Positions 25,382 through 35,690 of a DNA stretch of 64,000 nucleotides are shown here, piece by piece. The stretch comes from Propionibacterium cyclohexanicum (GTDB lineage Bacteria; Actinomycetota; Actinomycetes; Propionibacteriales; Propionibacteriaceae): assembly GCF_900111365.1 (NCBI RefSeq), contig NZ_FOGZ01000002.1, positions 1-64,000 of the forward strand, written 5' to 3'. Positions within the stretch are counted from its first letter, which is position 1. Each line of letters begins with the position of its first letter. A program made the translations under genes and the position numbers. The notes below the pieces were generated by a model. It was not told the origin of the DNA. It did no database searches and saw nothing but the letters and a program-made list of their open reading frames with translations.

Positions 25382-25969
25382 ATGTCCCGCGTGATCTATT
25401 CGATGGGCATTTCCCTGGACGGCTACATCGTGGGCCCCGATGGCCGTTTCGACTGGACGGTCCCGAGCGAGGAGCTCTTCGGCATCTCGGTCGATGAGAT
25501 CAAGCAGACGGGCACCTATCTGCTGGGACGGCGCCTGTACGAGACGATGCTGTACTGGGAGGACGTGGACCAGAGCCCCTCGCTGGACTTCTCGACACTG
25601 GAATGGGCCCGTCTGTGGCGGGCCCTGCCGAAGGTCGTCTTCTCCACCACCTTGCACCAGGTGGAGGGGAATGCCCGTCTTGCCACCGAAGGACTCGCCG
25701 GCGAACTCCATCGGCTGCGTGCCGAATCGGTACAGGGTGAGATTGCGATCGGCGGTGCAGGCCTCGCCGCGCAGGCAGCGGCACTGGATCTCATCGACGA
25801 ATACCGGATCCGGATCCACCCGGTGCTCCTCGGAGGTGGCACGCCGTTCTTCGCGCCGCTGCGCGCTCGGACCGACCTCGAGCTGGTGGAGAACCGCACC
25901 GTGTGCCCCGGTGTCGTCTATCTGCGCTATCGGGTGACGCGGCCCGCCGATGCCGATGCTCGGTCATAG
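25382..25969 (+). CDS. RibD C-terminal/DHFR-like reductase
   Basis: This is 195 residues with ATG at 25382 behind GAGGAGCGG. VIYSMGISLDGYIVGPDGRF opens the dihydrofolate-reductase-like fold; YLLGRRLYETMLYW and VVFSTTLHQVEGNAR follow; EIAIGGAGLAAQAAALDLID is the NADPH-binding Gly stretch, and HPVLLGGGTPFFAPL the family signature. Relatives are stand-alone reductases (YwjB/YyaP type) of unknown substrate, not the bifunctional riboflavin enzyme. Confidence 0.85.
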   Translation: MSRVIYSMGISLDGYIVGPDGRFDWTVPSEELFGISVDEIKQTGTYLLGRRLYETMLYWEDVDQSPSLDFSTLEWARLWRALPKVVFSTTLHQVEGNARLATEGLAGELHRLRAESVQGEIAIGGAGLAAQAAALDLIDEYRIRIHPVLLGGGTPFFAPLRARTDLELVENRTVCPGVVYLRYRVTRPADADARS

Positions 25970-26046
25970 CCGGGCCAGGTGGGGAATGGATCGGCTGGCG
26001 GACCGGTTGGGGCGGGTGTTCGCGAAGCATTCCTGAGGAGGCCGAG

Positions 26047-28317
26047 ATGGGCAACCACGAGGGTTCTTACAGCGACCTGACCCAGCCCGAGACGACGGAG
26101 GCACATCCAACTCACTCGGATCACATGGCAGGACATCTCGCCACCGGCGCGGCTGCCTCGGACCAGCACGGTTCCCCCCGTGAGCATGCGGACCGCACCG
26201 ACCATGCGGATCGCACCCAACACGAGGGCCACGCCGGACACGAAGGCCACGCCGGACACGAAGGCCACGCCGGACACGAAGGCCATGCCGGACACGAAGG
26301 CCGCACCCAACACGAAGGCCACGCCGGACACGAGGGCCACGCCGGACGCTTCCGCCGACTGTTCTGGACGATGCTCGTCCTGGCGGTGCCGGTTGTCGCC
26401 CTGTCGCCGATGTTTGCGATGGTGGTCGGCTACCGGCTTCCCGTCGACGGCGCCCTGACATGGTTGCCGCCGATCCTGGGCACGGTCCTGTACGCCTGGG
26501 GCGGCTCCCCCTTCCTCACCGGTGCGCTGGGTGAAGCGAGGTCTCGGCGACCGGGGATGATGATGCTCATCGCCCTGGCGATCACCGTCGCCTTCCTGGC
26601 CAGTTGGGGTGCCACCCTCGGCCTCTTGAGCCACACCATGGAGTTCTGGTGGGAGCTCGCCCTGCTCGTCGTCATCATGCTGCTCGGGCACTGGCTGGAG
26701 ATGCGCTCCCTCGCCCGCACGACGAGCGCACTCGATTCCCTCGCGGAGCTGCTGCCCGATACCGCCGAGGTGCTGCGCGGCGACCAGGTCGAGCAGCTGC
26801 CAACCGCCGACCTGGTGGTTGGCGACGTCGTCCTCGTGCGCCCGGGCGGGAGCATCCCGGCCGACGGCCGGATCACCGAGGGCGAGGCCGATCTGGACGA
26901 GTCCATGGTCACCGGTGAGTCCCGCACCGTACACCGGGGTCCCGGGGAGAGCGTCACGGCAGGCACGGTGAGCACCGATTCGGGGCTCCGGGTCGAGGTC
27001 TTGGCCACCGGTGAGGACACCACCCTGGCCGGCATCCGCCGCCTGGTCCGCCAGGCACAGACCTCGACCTCGCGAGCCCAGTCCCTGGCGGACCGGGCAG
27101 CAGCTGGCCTGTTCTGGTTTGCCCTTGGCGCGGCAGCGCTCACCGGCATCGTCTGGACGGCAATCGGTCAGCCCCAACAGGCCGTGGTGCGAGTCATCAC
27201 AGTGCTGGTCATCGCCTGCCCCCATGCTCTCGGCCTGGCGATCCCGCTGGTCGTGGCGATCTCGACCGAACGAGCGGCTCGCGCCGGAGTCCTCATCAAG
27301 GACCGCGCTGCCCTCGAGCGCATGCGGACCGTGACCACGGTCGTGTTCGACAAGACGGGCACTCTCACCAAGGGCCAACCCGCCCTCGAGCTCGTCGAGA
27401 CCGTCGAGAGCACGACCCGCGATGACGTGATCCGGCTCGCCGCTGCCGCCGAGACCGGCTCCGAGCACCCGCTCGCCCGAGCGATCGTCCGTGCAGCGCA
27501 GGAGGCGGAACTCCAGGTGCCGCAAGCCCGTGAGTTCAGCTCCGAGCCGGCACTCGGCGTGCGTGCCCAGGTGGACGGGTCGACCATCCGCGTCGGCGGA
27601 CCGCGACTGCTCGACCAGACCGGAATCCCTGATCCCTTCGCCCATTCGACGGCACATGACCCCGGACTGACCAGGCTGTACGTGCTTCGAGACGAACAGC
27701 TTGTGGGAGCGCTGAGCCTGGCCGACGAGATTCGCCCCGAGTCTGCCGATACTGTCGCCGCGCTGCACCGGCTCGGGGTCAGGGTGACGATGATGACCGG
27801 CGACGCGAAGCCGGTCGGTGAGCGAGTGGCCGCCCAGGCGGGCATCGACAGCGTGCGGGCCGAGGTGCGGCCCGAGGACAAGGCAGCCGAGGTCGCCAAG
27901 CTCCAGGCGGCAGGCGAGCGGGTGGCCATGGTCGGCGATGGCGTGAATGACGCTCCCGCCCTGGCCCAGGCCGATGTCGGACTCGCGATCGGCGCGGGAA
28001 CCGACGTCGCCATCGCCTCGGCAGGCGTGATCCTCGCCGGCGACGACCCGCGCACGGTGGTCTCGGTGATCGAGCTGTCCAAGGCCAGCTACCGCAAGAT
28101 GATCCAGAATCTGTGGTGGGCCGCCGGATACAACCTCCTCGCGGTGCCGCTGGCTGCCGGCGTCCTTGCCCCGATCGGCATCACCTTGCCAATGGAGCTC
28201 GGCGCGATCCTCATGTCCATCTCCACCGTCGTTGTCGCGCTCAACGCCCAGCTGCTGCGAAGGATCGACCTTCGCCCGGCCGCCGCTCACGGGCAGTCCG
28301 CACCTCGGCATCCGTGA
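26047..28317 (+). CDS. copB: CopB-type copper-exporting P-type ATPase
   Basis: This is 756 residues with ATG at 26047 behind GAGGAGG. Residues 1-105 are a His-rich tail of repeats (HEGHAG), a cytoplasmic metal sponge; there is no CxxC heavy-metal domain. Eight membrane helices follow. Signatures are the actuator MVTGESRTV, membrane ACPHALGLAIPL (the CPH triad of the P1B-3/CopB group), phosphorylation [18 protein letters not shown] and [10 protein letters not shown]. It exports Cu ions from the cytoplasm at the expense of ATP. Specificity for Cu2+ over Cu+ is inferred from CPH. No chaperone or CueR-like gene is next to it. Confidence 0.92.
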   Translation: MGNHEGSYSDLTQPETTEAHPTHSDHMAGHLATGAAASDQHGSPREHADRTDHADRTQHEGHAGHEGHAGHEGHAGHEGHAGHEGRTQHEGHAGHEGHAGRFRRLFWTMLVLAVPVVALSPMFAMVVGYRLPVDGALTWLPPILGTVLYAWGGSPFLTGALGEARSRRPGMMMLIALAITVAFLASWGATLGLLSHTMEFWWELALLVVIMLLGHWLEMRSLARTTSALDSLAELLPDTAEVLRGDQVEQLPTADLVVGDVVLVRPGGSIPADGRITEGEADLDESMVTGESRTVHRGPGESVTAGTVSTDSGLRVEVLATGEDTTLAGIRRLVRQAQTSTSRAQSLADRAAAGLFWFALGAAALTGIVWTAIGQPQQAVVRVITVLVIACPHALGLAIPLVVAISTERAARAGVLIKDRAALERMRTVTTVVFDKTGTLTKGQPALELVETVESTTRDDVIRLAAAAETGSEHPLARAIVRAAQEAELQVPQAREFSSEPALGVRAQVDGSTIRVGGPRLLDQTGIPDPFAHSTAHDPGLTRLYVLRDEQLVGALSLADEIRPESADTVAALHRLGVRVTMMTGDAKPVGERVAAQAGIDSVRAEVRPEDKAAEVAKLQAAGERVAMVGDGVNDAPALAQADVGLAIGAGTDVAIASAGVILAGDDPRTVVSVIELSKASYRKMIQNLWWAAGYNLLAVPLAAGVLAPIGITLPMELGAILMSISTVVVALNAQLLRRIDLRPAAAHGQSAPRHP
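26221..26346 (+). repeat. Seven tandem 18-base repeats inside the copper ATPase gene
   Basis: Units of CACGAAGGCCACGCCGGA start every 18 bases from 26221 to 26346 with few changes (the fifth ends in CGCACCCAA). Each encodes HEGHAG or a variant. Near-identity at third positions shows recent duplication. Confidence 0.9.
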
Positions 28318-28334
28318 GCACCCTCGGCAGCTAC

Positions 28335-28379
28335 GGCGCCCGAGCCCACGGCGCCCGGACCCACGGCGCCCGGACCCAC
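28335..28379. repeat. Three tandem 15-base repeats
   Basis: GGCGCCCGAGCCCAC, then two identical GGCGCCCGGACCCAC units, lie between the copper ATPase stop and nhaA. No gene is visible in the 236-base gap. Confidence 0.75.
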
Positions 28380-28553
28380 GGCGAGCACCTCGCGGGCTCT
28401 GCGGACACCCCACCGGCCCGTCCGGACAGAACCGCATCCGCCCGGACGGGCAGCCCTGGGCGCACTGAGTAGAATCGATTCCGGTGCGTCGGGAAGTCTG
28501 GTCGACATCATCGGTGGCATGCCCACCGGCAGTTCTTCGGCCAGAGGAGATTG

Positions 28554-29807
28554 ATGACTCACTTCGCCCGCATCCGTGAGCTACGCCATCGCTACCGTCG
28601 GTGGGTGACCACCGAGACGGTCAGCGGCCTGCTCCTGCTGGTGTGCGCGGTCATCGCGCTGGTGTGGGCGAACTCGCCATGGCGTGCCGGCTTCACTGCA
28701 CTGTCCGGATTCAGGCTCGGGCCCGAGGCGCTGCACCTGCATTTGAGCCTGGCCCAGTGGGCGGCTGACGGACTGCTCGCCGTCTTCTTCTTCGTCGTCG
28801 GCATCGAGCTCAAGCAGGAGATCGTCGCCGGAAGCCTGCGCAACCCCAGGGAAGCGGCTGTCCCGGTGTTCGCAGCTGTCGGGGGGATGGTAACCCCGGC
28901 GATTCTGTTCACCCTCGTCATCCTCCTCACTGGGGAGCACAGCGCGGTGCACGGCTGGGCAATCCCGACCGCAACCGACATCGCCTTCGCACTGGCAGTG
29001 CTGGCGATCTTCGGACGCGGATTGCCGAAGGCCTTGCGCACCTTCCTGCTGACCCTGGCCGTGGTGGACGATCTGCTCGCCATCATCGTCATCGCCGTGT
29101 TCTACACCCACAGCATCGACTTCCTGGCGCTCGCCGCGGCGCTGGGAACCGTCGTGGTCTTCGGATTGCTCGTGCGGATGCGCCGTGTGCGGTGGTGGCT
29201 GCTCGTCCCGGTCGCGGTGGCGGCCTGGGCATTCATGCACACCTCGGGGGTGCATGCCACCATCGCCGGCGTGCTCATCGGTGTCAGCGTGCCCGCGCGG
29301 CCCATCCACGACGACAAGGAACCGCGGACCCTCCGCTTCGACGACGCCTGGCGCCCCTTCTCCTCGGGAGTGGCCCTGCCGGTGTTCGCGTTCTTCTCCG
29401 CCGGTGTCTCTCTCGTCGATGACGGGGGCCCGGGCCGGGTGATCGGCCAGCCGATTGTTCTCGCGATCGTCATCGGGCTCGTGCTCGGCAAGCTCATCGG
29501 GGTGCTGGGGACCACTGCCCTGGTCACCAGGCTCACACCCTTGCGCCTACCCGACGCCATCGGCCTGCGCGATCTGCTGCCCATCGGATTCCTGGCGGGA
29601 ATGGGCTTCACCGTGTCCTTGCTCATCGCCGAACTGTCCTTCCCCGACAGCGAGCACACTCAGGGGGCCAAGATCGCCATCCTGCTCGCGACACTGATCT
29701 CCGCCACCCTCGCGGCCGGCATGCTGCGGTGGGATGTCCACAAGACACGCAGCGCCGACATGAACGAGGACGGGGTTCGCGATGTCCACACCGAGCTGAT
29801 CGGCTGA
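28554..29807 (+). CDS. nhaA: Na+/H+ antiporter NhaA
   Basis: This is 417 residues with ATG at 28554 (a TTG lies one codon earlier) behind AGAGGAGA. About 12 membrane helices are predicted. Key residues of the family are present: TDIAFALAVLAIFG with the helix-IV Asp, and LAVVDDLLAIIVIAVFY with the paired Asp of helix V that carry Na+ and H+. FFFVVGIELKQEI and GMGFTVSLLIAELSF are further signatures. It exchanges internal Na+ for external H+, mostly at alkaline pH. Confidence 0.95.
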   Translation: MTHFARIRELRHRYRRWVTTETVSGLLLLVCAVIALVWANSPWRAGFTALSGFRLGPEALHLHLSLAQWAADGLLAVFFFVVGIELKQEIVAGSLRNPREAAVPVFAAVGGMVTPAILFTLVILLTGEHSAVHGWAIPTATDIAFALAVLAIFGRGLPKALRTFLLTLAVVDDLLAIIVIAVFYTHSIDFLALAAALGTVVVFGLLVRMRRVRWWLLVPVAVAAWAFMHTSGVHATIAGVLIGVSVPARPIHDDKEPRTLRFDDAWRPFSSGVALPVFAFFSAGVSLVDDGGPGRVIGQPIVLAIVIGLVLGKLIGVLGTTALVTRLTPLRLPDAIGLRDLLPIGFLAGMGFTVSLLIAELSFPDSEHTQGAKIAILLATLISATLAAGMLRWDVHKTRSADMNEDGVRDVHTELIG

Positions 29808-29914
29808 GGGCAGTCCCCCGCGGCGCCGGGCAGCACGCGACCTCGGCGCGAACCGGTGGACATCAAGCGTGCAGAGACTGGACCGCATTCTTGGTGTCCA
29901 CCGGGCGGGGACCC

Positions 29915-31612
29915 TCAGACGCCCTTTTGCCAGCCGATTTCCTCGGGCAGCGGTGAGTAGAAGATCGTCGCACCGACATTCGCCAGGCCCTTCTTCACCG
30001 CGTACGTCGACGGGCCGCTGTACAGCGGCAGTACACCGTACAGGGCAAGTGCCTTCTGCTCCACCGCATTCGCCTGCTCGATCTGCTCGGCAGGATCGGC
30101 AATGGCATTGACACGCTTGATCTCCTGGTCGATCTCGGGAGTTCCGATGCCGGTGATATTGCTCTCACTGTCAGAACTGTAGAAACCGGACAGGCTGTAC
30201 GAGCCGTACGGGTCCAGCGAGCGGTTCCCCGAGAGGACCAGGTCAAACTTGCCGCCATTGATGGTGGACGCCCACTCCGAGGAGTCGGTTGCCTGAATGT
30301 TCACCTTGATCCCAGCCTTCTTCTCCGAGGCAACCAGTGACTGGGCGACCGCCTTGTCAAGCGGATCATCCCCGAACAGCACGTAGTTCACCTCGAGTGC
30401 CTTTCCGTCCTTGGTCCGAATACCGTCCGAGCCGACCTTCCAGCCCGCTTTGTCGAGGATCTGCCCGGCCTGATCGGTGGAGTAGGACAAGACCTTCGAG
30501 ACGTTGTCCTGGTAGCCCTTCTGGAACCCGTAGTAGATGGACGATCCAGGTAGCGGCTCGCTGTAGTTCAGCCCCTGGAACTCGATCTGGGCGATTTCGG
30601 CGCGATTGACCGCGGCGAAGACGGCATGACGCACGTCGACGTCCTTGAGGACTTCCGACCTGCCGTTCGCGAAGAGATAGTACTCGAAGGGGCTACCACC
30701 CTGACGGATCTCGGTACCGGGGGTTCCCTTGGCCTGGTTCAGCGCCTCAGCAGTGCTCAGCCCCGTGTAGTCGATCTGCCCGTTCTTGAATGCATTGATG
30801 GCCGACTGGGATCCAAGATCGAGGTAGATACGCTTGTCCAGCTTCGCGGTGCGTCCCCACCACCTGGGATTGCGAGTGAAGACAATCTGCTTGGAATTCT
30901 GATCGTAGGACTCGACTGTGAACGGGCCGGCACCCCATTGGGGCTGCAGGCGATTTGAGTAGGCGTTGTTGAAATCGTCCTCGCTGGCAGCTTCGGGATT
31001 GATGAAGCGGGCGAACAGCGCCGGCCACGCACTGTACGGTTGCGCAAATGTGACAACGGCCTGGCGGTCATCGATGCCCCGCTTGACCGATTCGATCTGG
31101 TCGAATCCAGAGGTACCGCCGACCTTGTAGTTCTTGTTGCTGCCGTTGTTCACCTTCCAGGTGGCCTCGATGGAGTGCCAGTCAATGGGTGTCCCGTCGT
31201 TGTAGCTGGCCTTCGGATTGATCGTGATCGTCACGACCTGCTTGCCGTTCACGGTCGCGGATGTGGCGTCGGTGTAATAGTCCTTGTTGATCTGAACATC
31301 GCCAGACGGCGAGAAAGTGATCGCCACCGGGTTGTACCACGCCCAGATGCGAGCGCCGGTCAGTGATGCATTGACATTCCACGGCAATCCCTGGGTGTCG
31401 TCCCCGGAGAAGGATCCGCCACTGGTGTAGGTGCCGCCATCCTTGAGGTTGTCATAGCTCTGCGGGTTGTAATCGACCTTGGCGCTCACCGCCGAGGCGG
31501 AGGCCGAGGGGGACTGCGAGGCGCCGGCCGAGGCACTGGACGAGCAGCCGCTCGCCAGCAGCGCCAGCGCGGCGATCGTGGCAGCGAGGGACAGTCTTCG
31601 GGTTGTTCTCAT
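29915..31612 (-). CDS. oppA: Oligopeptide ABC transporter substrate-binding lipoprotein
   Basis: This is 565 residues with ATG at 31612 behind GGAAGAAG. The signal peptide ends in the lipobox LLASGC (Cys about 23), then a Ser/Ala-rich linker. The body has family 5 traits: YNPQSYDNLKDGGTYTSGGS, VTFAQPYSAWPALFARFINP, DVRHAVFAAVNRAEIAQIEF and YVLFGDDPLDKAVAQSLVAS. It captures peptides (or another SBP5 ligand) outside the membrane for the permease encoded upstream. It lies last in the operon, 150 bases behind the ATPase, which is less common than first position. Confidence 0.9.
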   Translation of the reverse strand: MRTTRRLSLAATIAALALLASGCSSSASAGASQSPSASASAVSAKVDYNPQSYDNLKDGGTYTSGGSFSGDDTQGLPWNVNASLTGARIWAWYNPVAITFSPSGDVQINKDYYTDATSATVNGKQVVTITINPKASYNDGTPIDWHSIEATWKVNNGSNKNYKVGGTSGFDQIESVKRGIDDRQAVVTFAQPYSAWPALFARFINPEAASEDDFNNAYSNRLQPQWGAGPFTVESYDQNSKQIVFTRNPRWWGRTAKLDKRIYLDLGSQSAINAFKNGQIDYTGLSTAEALNQAKGTPGTEIRQGGSPFEYYLFANGRSEVLKDVDVRHAVFAAVNRAEIAQIEFQGLNYSEPLPGSSIYYGFQKGYQDNVSKVLSYSTDQAGQILDKAGWKVGSDGIRTKDGKALEVNYVLFGDDPLDKAVAQSLVASEKKAGIKVNIQATDSSEWASTINGGKFDLVLSGNRSLDPYGSYSLSGFYSSDSESNITGIGTPEIDQEIKRVNAIADPAEQIEQANAVEQKALALYGVLPLYSGPSTYAVKKGLANVGATIFYSPLPEEIGWQKGV

Positions 31613-31762
31613 CAGACTTCTTCCATGGTGAATTGGTTCATCGGGGAAAGGGAATTCACGGCTCTTCGCCCGGCGGTTTTGCCCCGATCGGGCATCTTCT
31701 GGGTGCCGAGCAGGGAATGCTGGCAGGCAGGCGTGCTGAACGGTTCCGGGCAGCGAGTGTGC

Positions 31763-33802
31763 TCAGTCCACCGCGACTGCATGACACGCCACGCGGTGGC
31801 CAGGGACGCCATTGCGAGCGCGCATCACCTGAGGTTGGTGACATCGGGCACGCATCTCATCCGGAAGGGCCGAATAGAGCGGACATTGCGGGCGGAAGAC
31901 ACACCCGCCGTCGTCGTCCTCGGAGCCGGTCTCGCCGTGCAAGACGATGCGCTGACGGGTCCTCTCCACCACCGGATCTGGCACCGGGCTCGCCGACAGC
32001 AGAGCCTTCGTGTACGGGTGCAAGCCATAGTCGAACAGGTCCTCGGCGGGCGCGCTCTCGACGATCGTTCCCAGATACATGACCGACACCCGGTCGCTGA
32101 GATAGCGCACCACCGATAGATCGTGGGCCACCAGGAAATAGGCCACCGACAGCTGGGACTGCAGGCGCACCAGCAGATTGAGGATGTCTGCCTGCACTGA
32201 CATGTCCAGTGCGGAGACCGGCTCATCGAGCACGACGACTTTCGGTTCCAATGCCAGCGCCCGGGCGATGCCAATTCGCTGACGTTGCCCCCCGGAGAAC
32301 GCTGTCGGGAAACGGTCCGCCACGTCGTGGGCCAGGCCCACCAGGTCGAGCAGCTCATAGATGCGTCCGCGAATCTGCGCCCGCGAGCGGTGGGCCGCCT
32401 GGAGGGGTTCCGCCAGCACATCGTAGACGGTGAGGCGTGGATTGAGCGAGGCAGTCGCGTCCTGGGTCACAAGCTGGATTCCCGCCCTCAGCCTGCGCCG
32501 GGTGTGCGCATCCAGTGCCCCTGTGATGGGCGTGCCGAGTACCTCGATCTGGCCCTTCTCGGGCGGGTTGAGGTGCAGGATCTCCATGATCGTGCTGGTC
32601 TTGCCACTTCCGGATTCCCCTACCAGGGAATGCGTCTCCCCAGCGAACAGATCGAAGTCGACACCTCGCACCGCGACATTGGTGCCCACTTGGCGACGCA
32701 GCAAGGTGCCCTTGGTGATCGGATAGGACTTCACGAGTCGACGGGTCGACAGCACGAGTTCACCGTGCTGGATACTGCGCTGCTCGACGGCTTCGTTTCC
32801 TCGTGCATACAGCGCGGCGATATCGAGTCCGTCGTGGGCGATCTCGCCGGAGCGAATGCAGGCGACGAGATGACCCGAGGTCTCGGAGCGCAATGCGGGT
32901 TCGGCTTGGGCGCAAGCCTCGATGGCAGCCGGGCAGCGGTCGATGAATGGGCACCCGGACGGCTCCTGATGGAGCTGGGGCGGATCGCCTGGGATGGCGA
33001 TGAGTGGAGTGCGCTGCCCGGCTGTTGCGGTGGGTACGGCACCGAGCAGGCCGATGGTGTAGGGCATGAGTGGGCGGGCGAACAGTTCGTTGACCTTCGC
33101 GTGTTCCACGACAGCGCCGGCGTACATGACGTTGACATCGTCGGCGTGACCTGCCACGACCCCTAGATCATGGGTGATGAGCAACAGGCCCGCGCCGGTT
33201 TCCTGCTGTGCAGTGTGCAGCACTTCGAGCACCTGGGCCTGCACAGTGACGTCCAGTGCGGTGGTGGGCTCATCGGCGATGAGAAGATCGGGGTTGTTCG
33301 CGATGGCGATGGCGATGACGACCCGTTGGCGCATCCCGCCGGAGAACTCGTGAGGGAAGGATTTGGCGCGGCGCGCAGGGTCGCGGATCCCCACGAGTTC
33401 CAGCAGGTCCACCGCTTTGTTCCACGCCTGCTTGGCGGTGAGATTCTGGTGCACCCGGATGGCATCGCAGACCTGGCGCCCAACGCTGAACATGGGGGTG
33501 AGCGCGGACAGCGGATCCTGAAAGACCATGCCGATTCGCCGGCCGCGGACCCGGGAAAGCTCCTGATCGGTGCGGCCGGTCAGTTCCTGCCCGTCGAGCA
33601 GGACTTGGCCGCTGATGATCGCCGAGGGTGGCAGCAGCCCAATGATGGCGCCTGCCACAGTGGACTTGCCAGAGCCGGATTCGCCAACCAAGCTCAGGGT
33701 TCTGCCGGCCTCCAGTTCGAGATCGACACCCCTCACGGCGTGCACGGGCCCGTGCTCGGAGGGGAAGGTGACGCTCAGGTCGCGTACTTGCAGTAGGCTC
33801 AT
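31763..33802 (-). CDS. oppD: Fused two-domain oligopeptide ABC transporter ATPase (OppD-OppF)
   Basis: This is 679 residues with ATG at 33802, overlapping the oppC stop by 4 bases. Two complete ABC domains are joined. Domain 1 has Walker [13 protein letters not shown], signature FSGGMRQRV and Walker [13 protein letters not shown], with the Opp-type Cys-rich tail ([15 protein letters not shown]). Domain 2 has [26 protein letters not shown] and [11 protein letters not shown], with a second tail CVFRPQCPL. It powers uptake; fused DF proteins are common in Actinomycetota. Confidence 0.93.
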   Translation of the reverse strand: MSLLQVRDLSVTFPSEHGPVHAVRGVDLELEAGRTLSLVGESGSGKSTVAGAIIGLLPPSAIISGQVLLDGQELTGRTDQELSRVRGRRIGMVFQDPLSALTPMFSVGRQVCDAIRVHQNLTAKQAWNKAVDLLELVGIRDPARRAKSFPHEFSGGMRQRVVIAIAIANNPDLLIADEPTTALDVTVQAQVLEVLHTAQQETGAGLLLITHDLGVVAGHADDVNVMYAGAVVEHAKVNELFARPLMPYTIGLLGAVPTATAGQRTPLIAIPGDPPQLHQEPSGCPFIDRCPAAIEACAQAEPALRSETSGHLVACIRSGEIAHDGLDIAALYARGNEAVEQRSIQHGELVLSTRRLVKSYPITKGTLLRRQVGTNVAVRGVDFDLFAGETHSLVGESGSGKTSTIMEILHLNPPEKGQIEVLGTPITGALDAHTRRRLRAGIQLVTQDATASLNPRLTVYDVLAEPLQAAHRSRAQIRGRIYELLDLVGLAHDVADRFPTAFSGGQRQRIGIARALALEPKVVVLDEPVSALDMSVQADILNLLVRLQSQLSVAYFLVAHDLSVVRYLSDRVSVMYLGTIVESAPAEDLFDYGLHPYTKALLSASPVPDPVVERTRQRIVLHGETGSEDDDGGCVFRPQCPLYSALPDEMRARCHQPQVMRARNGVPGHRVACHAVAVD

Positions 33803-34710
33803 CGCCGGCCTCGAGCCGCCGAGGTGGGATCGAAGGCGTCGCGTAGCCCGTCGCCGATGAGCGTCACCGAGACCGTGAGCAGGACGAGCACCGCCGCGGG
33901 GAAGAAGAAGATCCACGGGGCCGTCGTCAGCGAGCTCGAACCCTCTTGCAACAAGACACCCAATGAGACGTCGGGAACTTTGATGCCGAAGCCCAGGAAC
34001 GACAGGGAGGTCTCGGTGAGCACGGTGCCGACCACGCCGAGGGTGGCGTTGACGATGAGGAGGGACGCCAGATTGGGAATGAGATGCCGCACGATGATCC
34101 GCCACCTCCCCACTCCCATGAGCTCAGCCATGACGACGTACTCGCGTTCCCTGAGCGTCGTGGAGACCGACCAGATGACACGGGCCGCACCCACCCAGCC
34201 GAATGCCGACAGTACGACGATGAGAACCCGCCAATCGCCGGCCACACTATTCGCGATGAGCGCAAGAATAAGAAAGGATGGCACGACGAGCAGGAAATGG
34301 ATGAGGCCCAGCGATACTTTTTCCACAGTACCTCGAAGATATGCCGCACCGGCTCCGATAACAGCCGAGAGAATCACTGTGGCGAGCGAGACACATATCG
34401 CAATTGTCAGAGATCTTTGCATTCCATGAATCACTTGCGCGAGAACATCGTTCCCGCCACTCGTAGTGCCGAACAGGTGTGCCGCGCTGGGAGGCTGGGT
34501 CAGCGCCAAGAAATCTGGGGTGGCATAGTTGTACGGGCTGAGGAAGCCGCCGAACAGCGATATTAGAACGAACAGTGCGAATATCAGCAGGCCTGCGAAG
34601 GCCGCCCGATTGCGCATGAAACGGCGCACGTACAGGCGTGTGCGTCCCAGCCGCTCGGGCTCAGCATGGACCGATTCGATTCGGAGGATGGAGGCCGTGG
34701 TGACGCTCAT
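33799..34710 (-). CDS. oppC: Oligopeptide ABC transporter permease OppC
   Basis: This is 303 residues with GTG or ATG at 34710, overlapping oppB by 4 bases. The N-terminal helix RAAFAGLLIFALFVLISLFG and the outer loop with GTTSGGNDVLAQVIHGMQRS are OppC hallmarks. The EAA-type loop VVMAELMGVGRWRIIVRHLI contacts the ATPase, and the end FFFPAAVLVLLTVSVTLIGD GLRDAFDP is typical. It forms the channel with OppB. Confidence 0.93.
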   Translation of the reverse strand: MSVTTASILRIESVHAEPERLGRTRLYVRRFMRNRAAFAGLLIFALFVLISLFGGFLSPYNYATPDFLALTQPPSAAHLFGTTSGGNDVLAQVIHGMQRSLTIAICVSLATVILSAVIGAGAAYLRGTVEKVSLGLIHFLLVVPSFLILALIANSVAGDWRVLIVVLSAFGWVGAARVIWSVSTTLREREYVVMAELMGVGRWRIIVRHLIPNLASLLIVNATLGVVGTVLTETSLSFLGFGIKVPDVSLGVLLQEGSSSLTTAPWIFFFPAAVLVLLTVSVTLIGDGLRDAFDPTSAARGRR

Positions 34711-35690
34711 GCCAGCCTCACACGCGGATCGAGAAAGGCCGTGGCGATGTCGGCCAGAATGGCGCCGATGGCCGTCATGAGTGCGCCGAAGGCAGCAACC
34801 GCCACCACGCCGTTCACATCGTTCTTGGCCAAGGTGAGCGAGAAGTACTCCCCCATGCCGTGCCAGCCGAAGATGCTCTCGGTGATGATCGCGCCGGTGA
34901 ACACTCCGGGGATGCTGAAGGCTACGGAGGTCGCCGTGGGGATGAGCGCGGCGCGCAGGGCATGACGCCGGATGGCCTTTCCGTAGGGAAGCCCAGTGGC
35001 TCTGGCGGTGCGCACGAAATCTGCATTGATGGTGTCAAGCAGCAAGGAGCGCTGGGTCAGGTGATAGCCGACATATCCCAGCAGTGTCAGTGACACAGTA
35101 GGCAGCAGCAGGTGCGCCAGCCGATCCACGATGGTCGGTAACAAGCCGCTGACTTGCGGTGATTGCGAACCAGCGACGAGGAACAGGGTGTGCCCCACCG
35201 ACTCGTTGATCCGGATGGCCCCGAACACCAGGAGCAGGGCCATGACGACGGTCGGTACGTTGTAGAGCAGGATCGAGACCGCTTGGAGCACTCGGTCGAT
35301 GACACCGTACTGGTGGATTGCACTGACCACCCCCAGGCCGACGCCGACGATGACGCACAGGACGGTCGCGATGAGGACGAGCTGGGCGCTGACCAGGGTG
35401 CGATAGGCCATTTCGGCGTTGACCGAGCCACCGTTGGGCGATCGACCCCAGTCGAAGTGCAGCACGATATCGCGCAACCACGACCACCAGCGTTCGATGA
35501 GTGGAACGCGTGGATCGAGTCCATAGGCTGCCAGCGAGTCATCGATCTGTTTCTCGCTGGGAATCGGCCGGGTCTCCCGGTAGTTCGAGCGCGGATCGAG
35601 GAAAAGGTTTGCCAGGAGATAGGTGACATTTGTAGCGACAACAATGAGGATCAGCCAGCTCGTCGAGCGCCGGACCAGTAATTTGATCAT
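34707..35690 (-). CDS. oppB: Oligopeptide ABC transporter permease OppB
   Basis: This is 327 residues. I choose ATG 35690 (MIKLLVRRSTSWLILIVVAT); a GTG five codons earlier is possible. Six membrane helices, the long first outer loop with HFDWGRSPNGGSVNAEM, and the EAA loop FVRTARATGLPYGKAIRRHA are standard for OppB/DppB. FSIPGVFTGAIITESIFGWH GMGEY is the family signature. It is the first gene of the opp operon on the minus strand. Confidence 0.92.
   Translation of the reverse strand: MIKLLVRRSTSWLILIVVATNVTYLLANLFLDPRSNYRETRPIPSEKQIDDSLAAYGLDPRVPLIERWWSWLRDIVLHFDWGRSPNGGSVNAEMAYRTLVSAQLVLIATVLCVIVGVGLGVVSAIHQYGVIDRVLQAVSILLYNVPTVVMALLLVFGAIRINESVGHTLFLVAGSQSPQVSGLLPTIVDRLAHLLLPTVSLTLLGYVGYHLTQRSLLLDTINADFVRTARATGLPYGKAIRRHALRAALIPTATSVAFSIPGVFTGAIITESIFGWHGMGEYFSLTLAKNDVNGVVAVAAFGALMTAIGAILADIATAFLDPRVRLA

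Noticed and set aside
28335-28379. Tandem 15-base repeats considered as a regulatory array
   Set aside because: Only three simple GC-rich copies with no dyad; recorded as a repeat without function.
25927-28437. 836-codon open frame on the minus strand across the copper ATPase
   Set aside because: It is the GC-rich antisense shadow of a gene with every P-type ATPase motif on the plus strand; the translation is low-complexity Arg/Gly/Asp.
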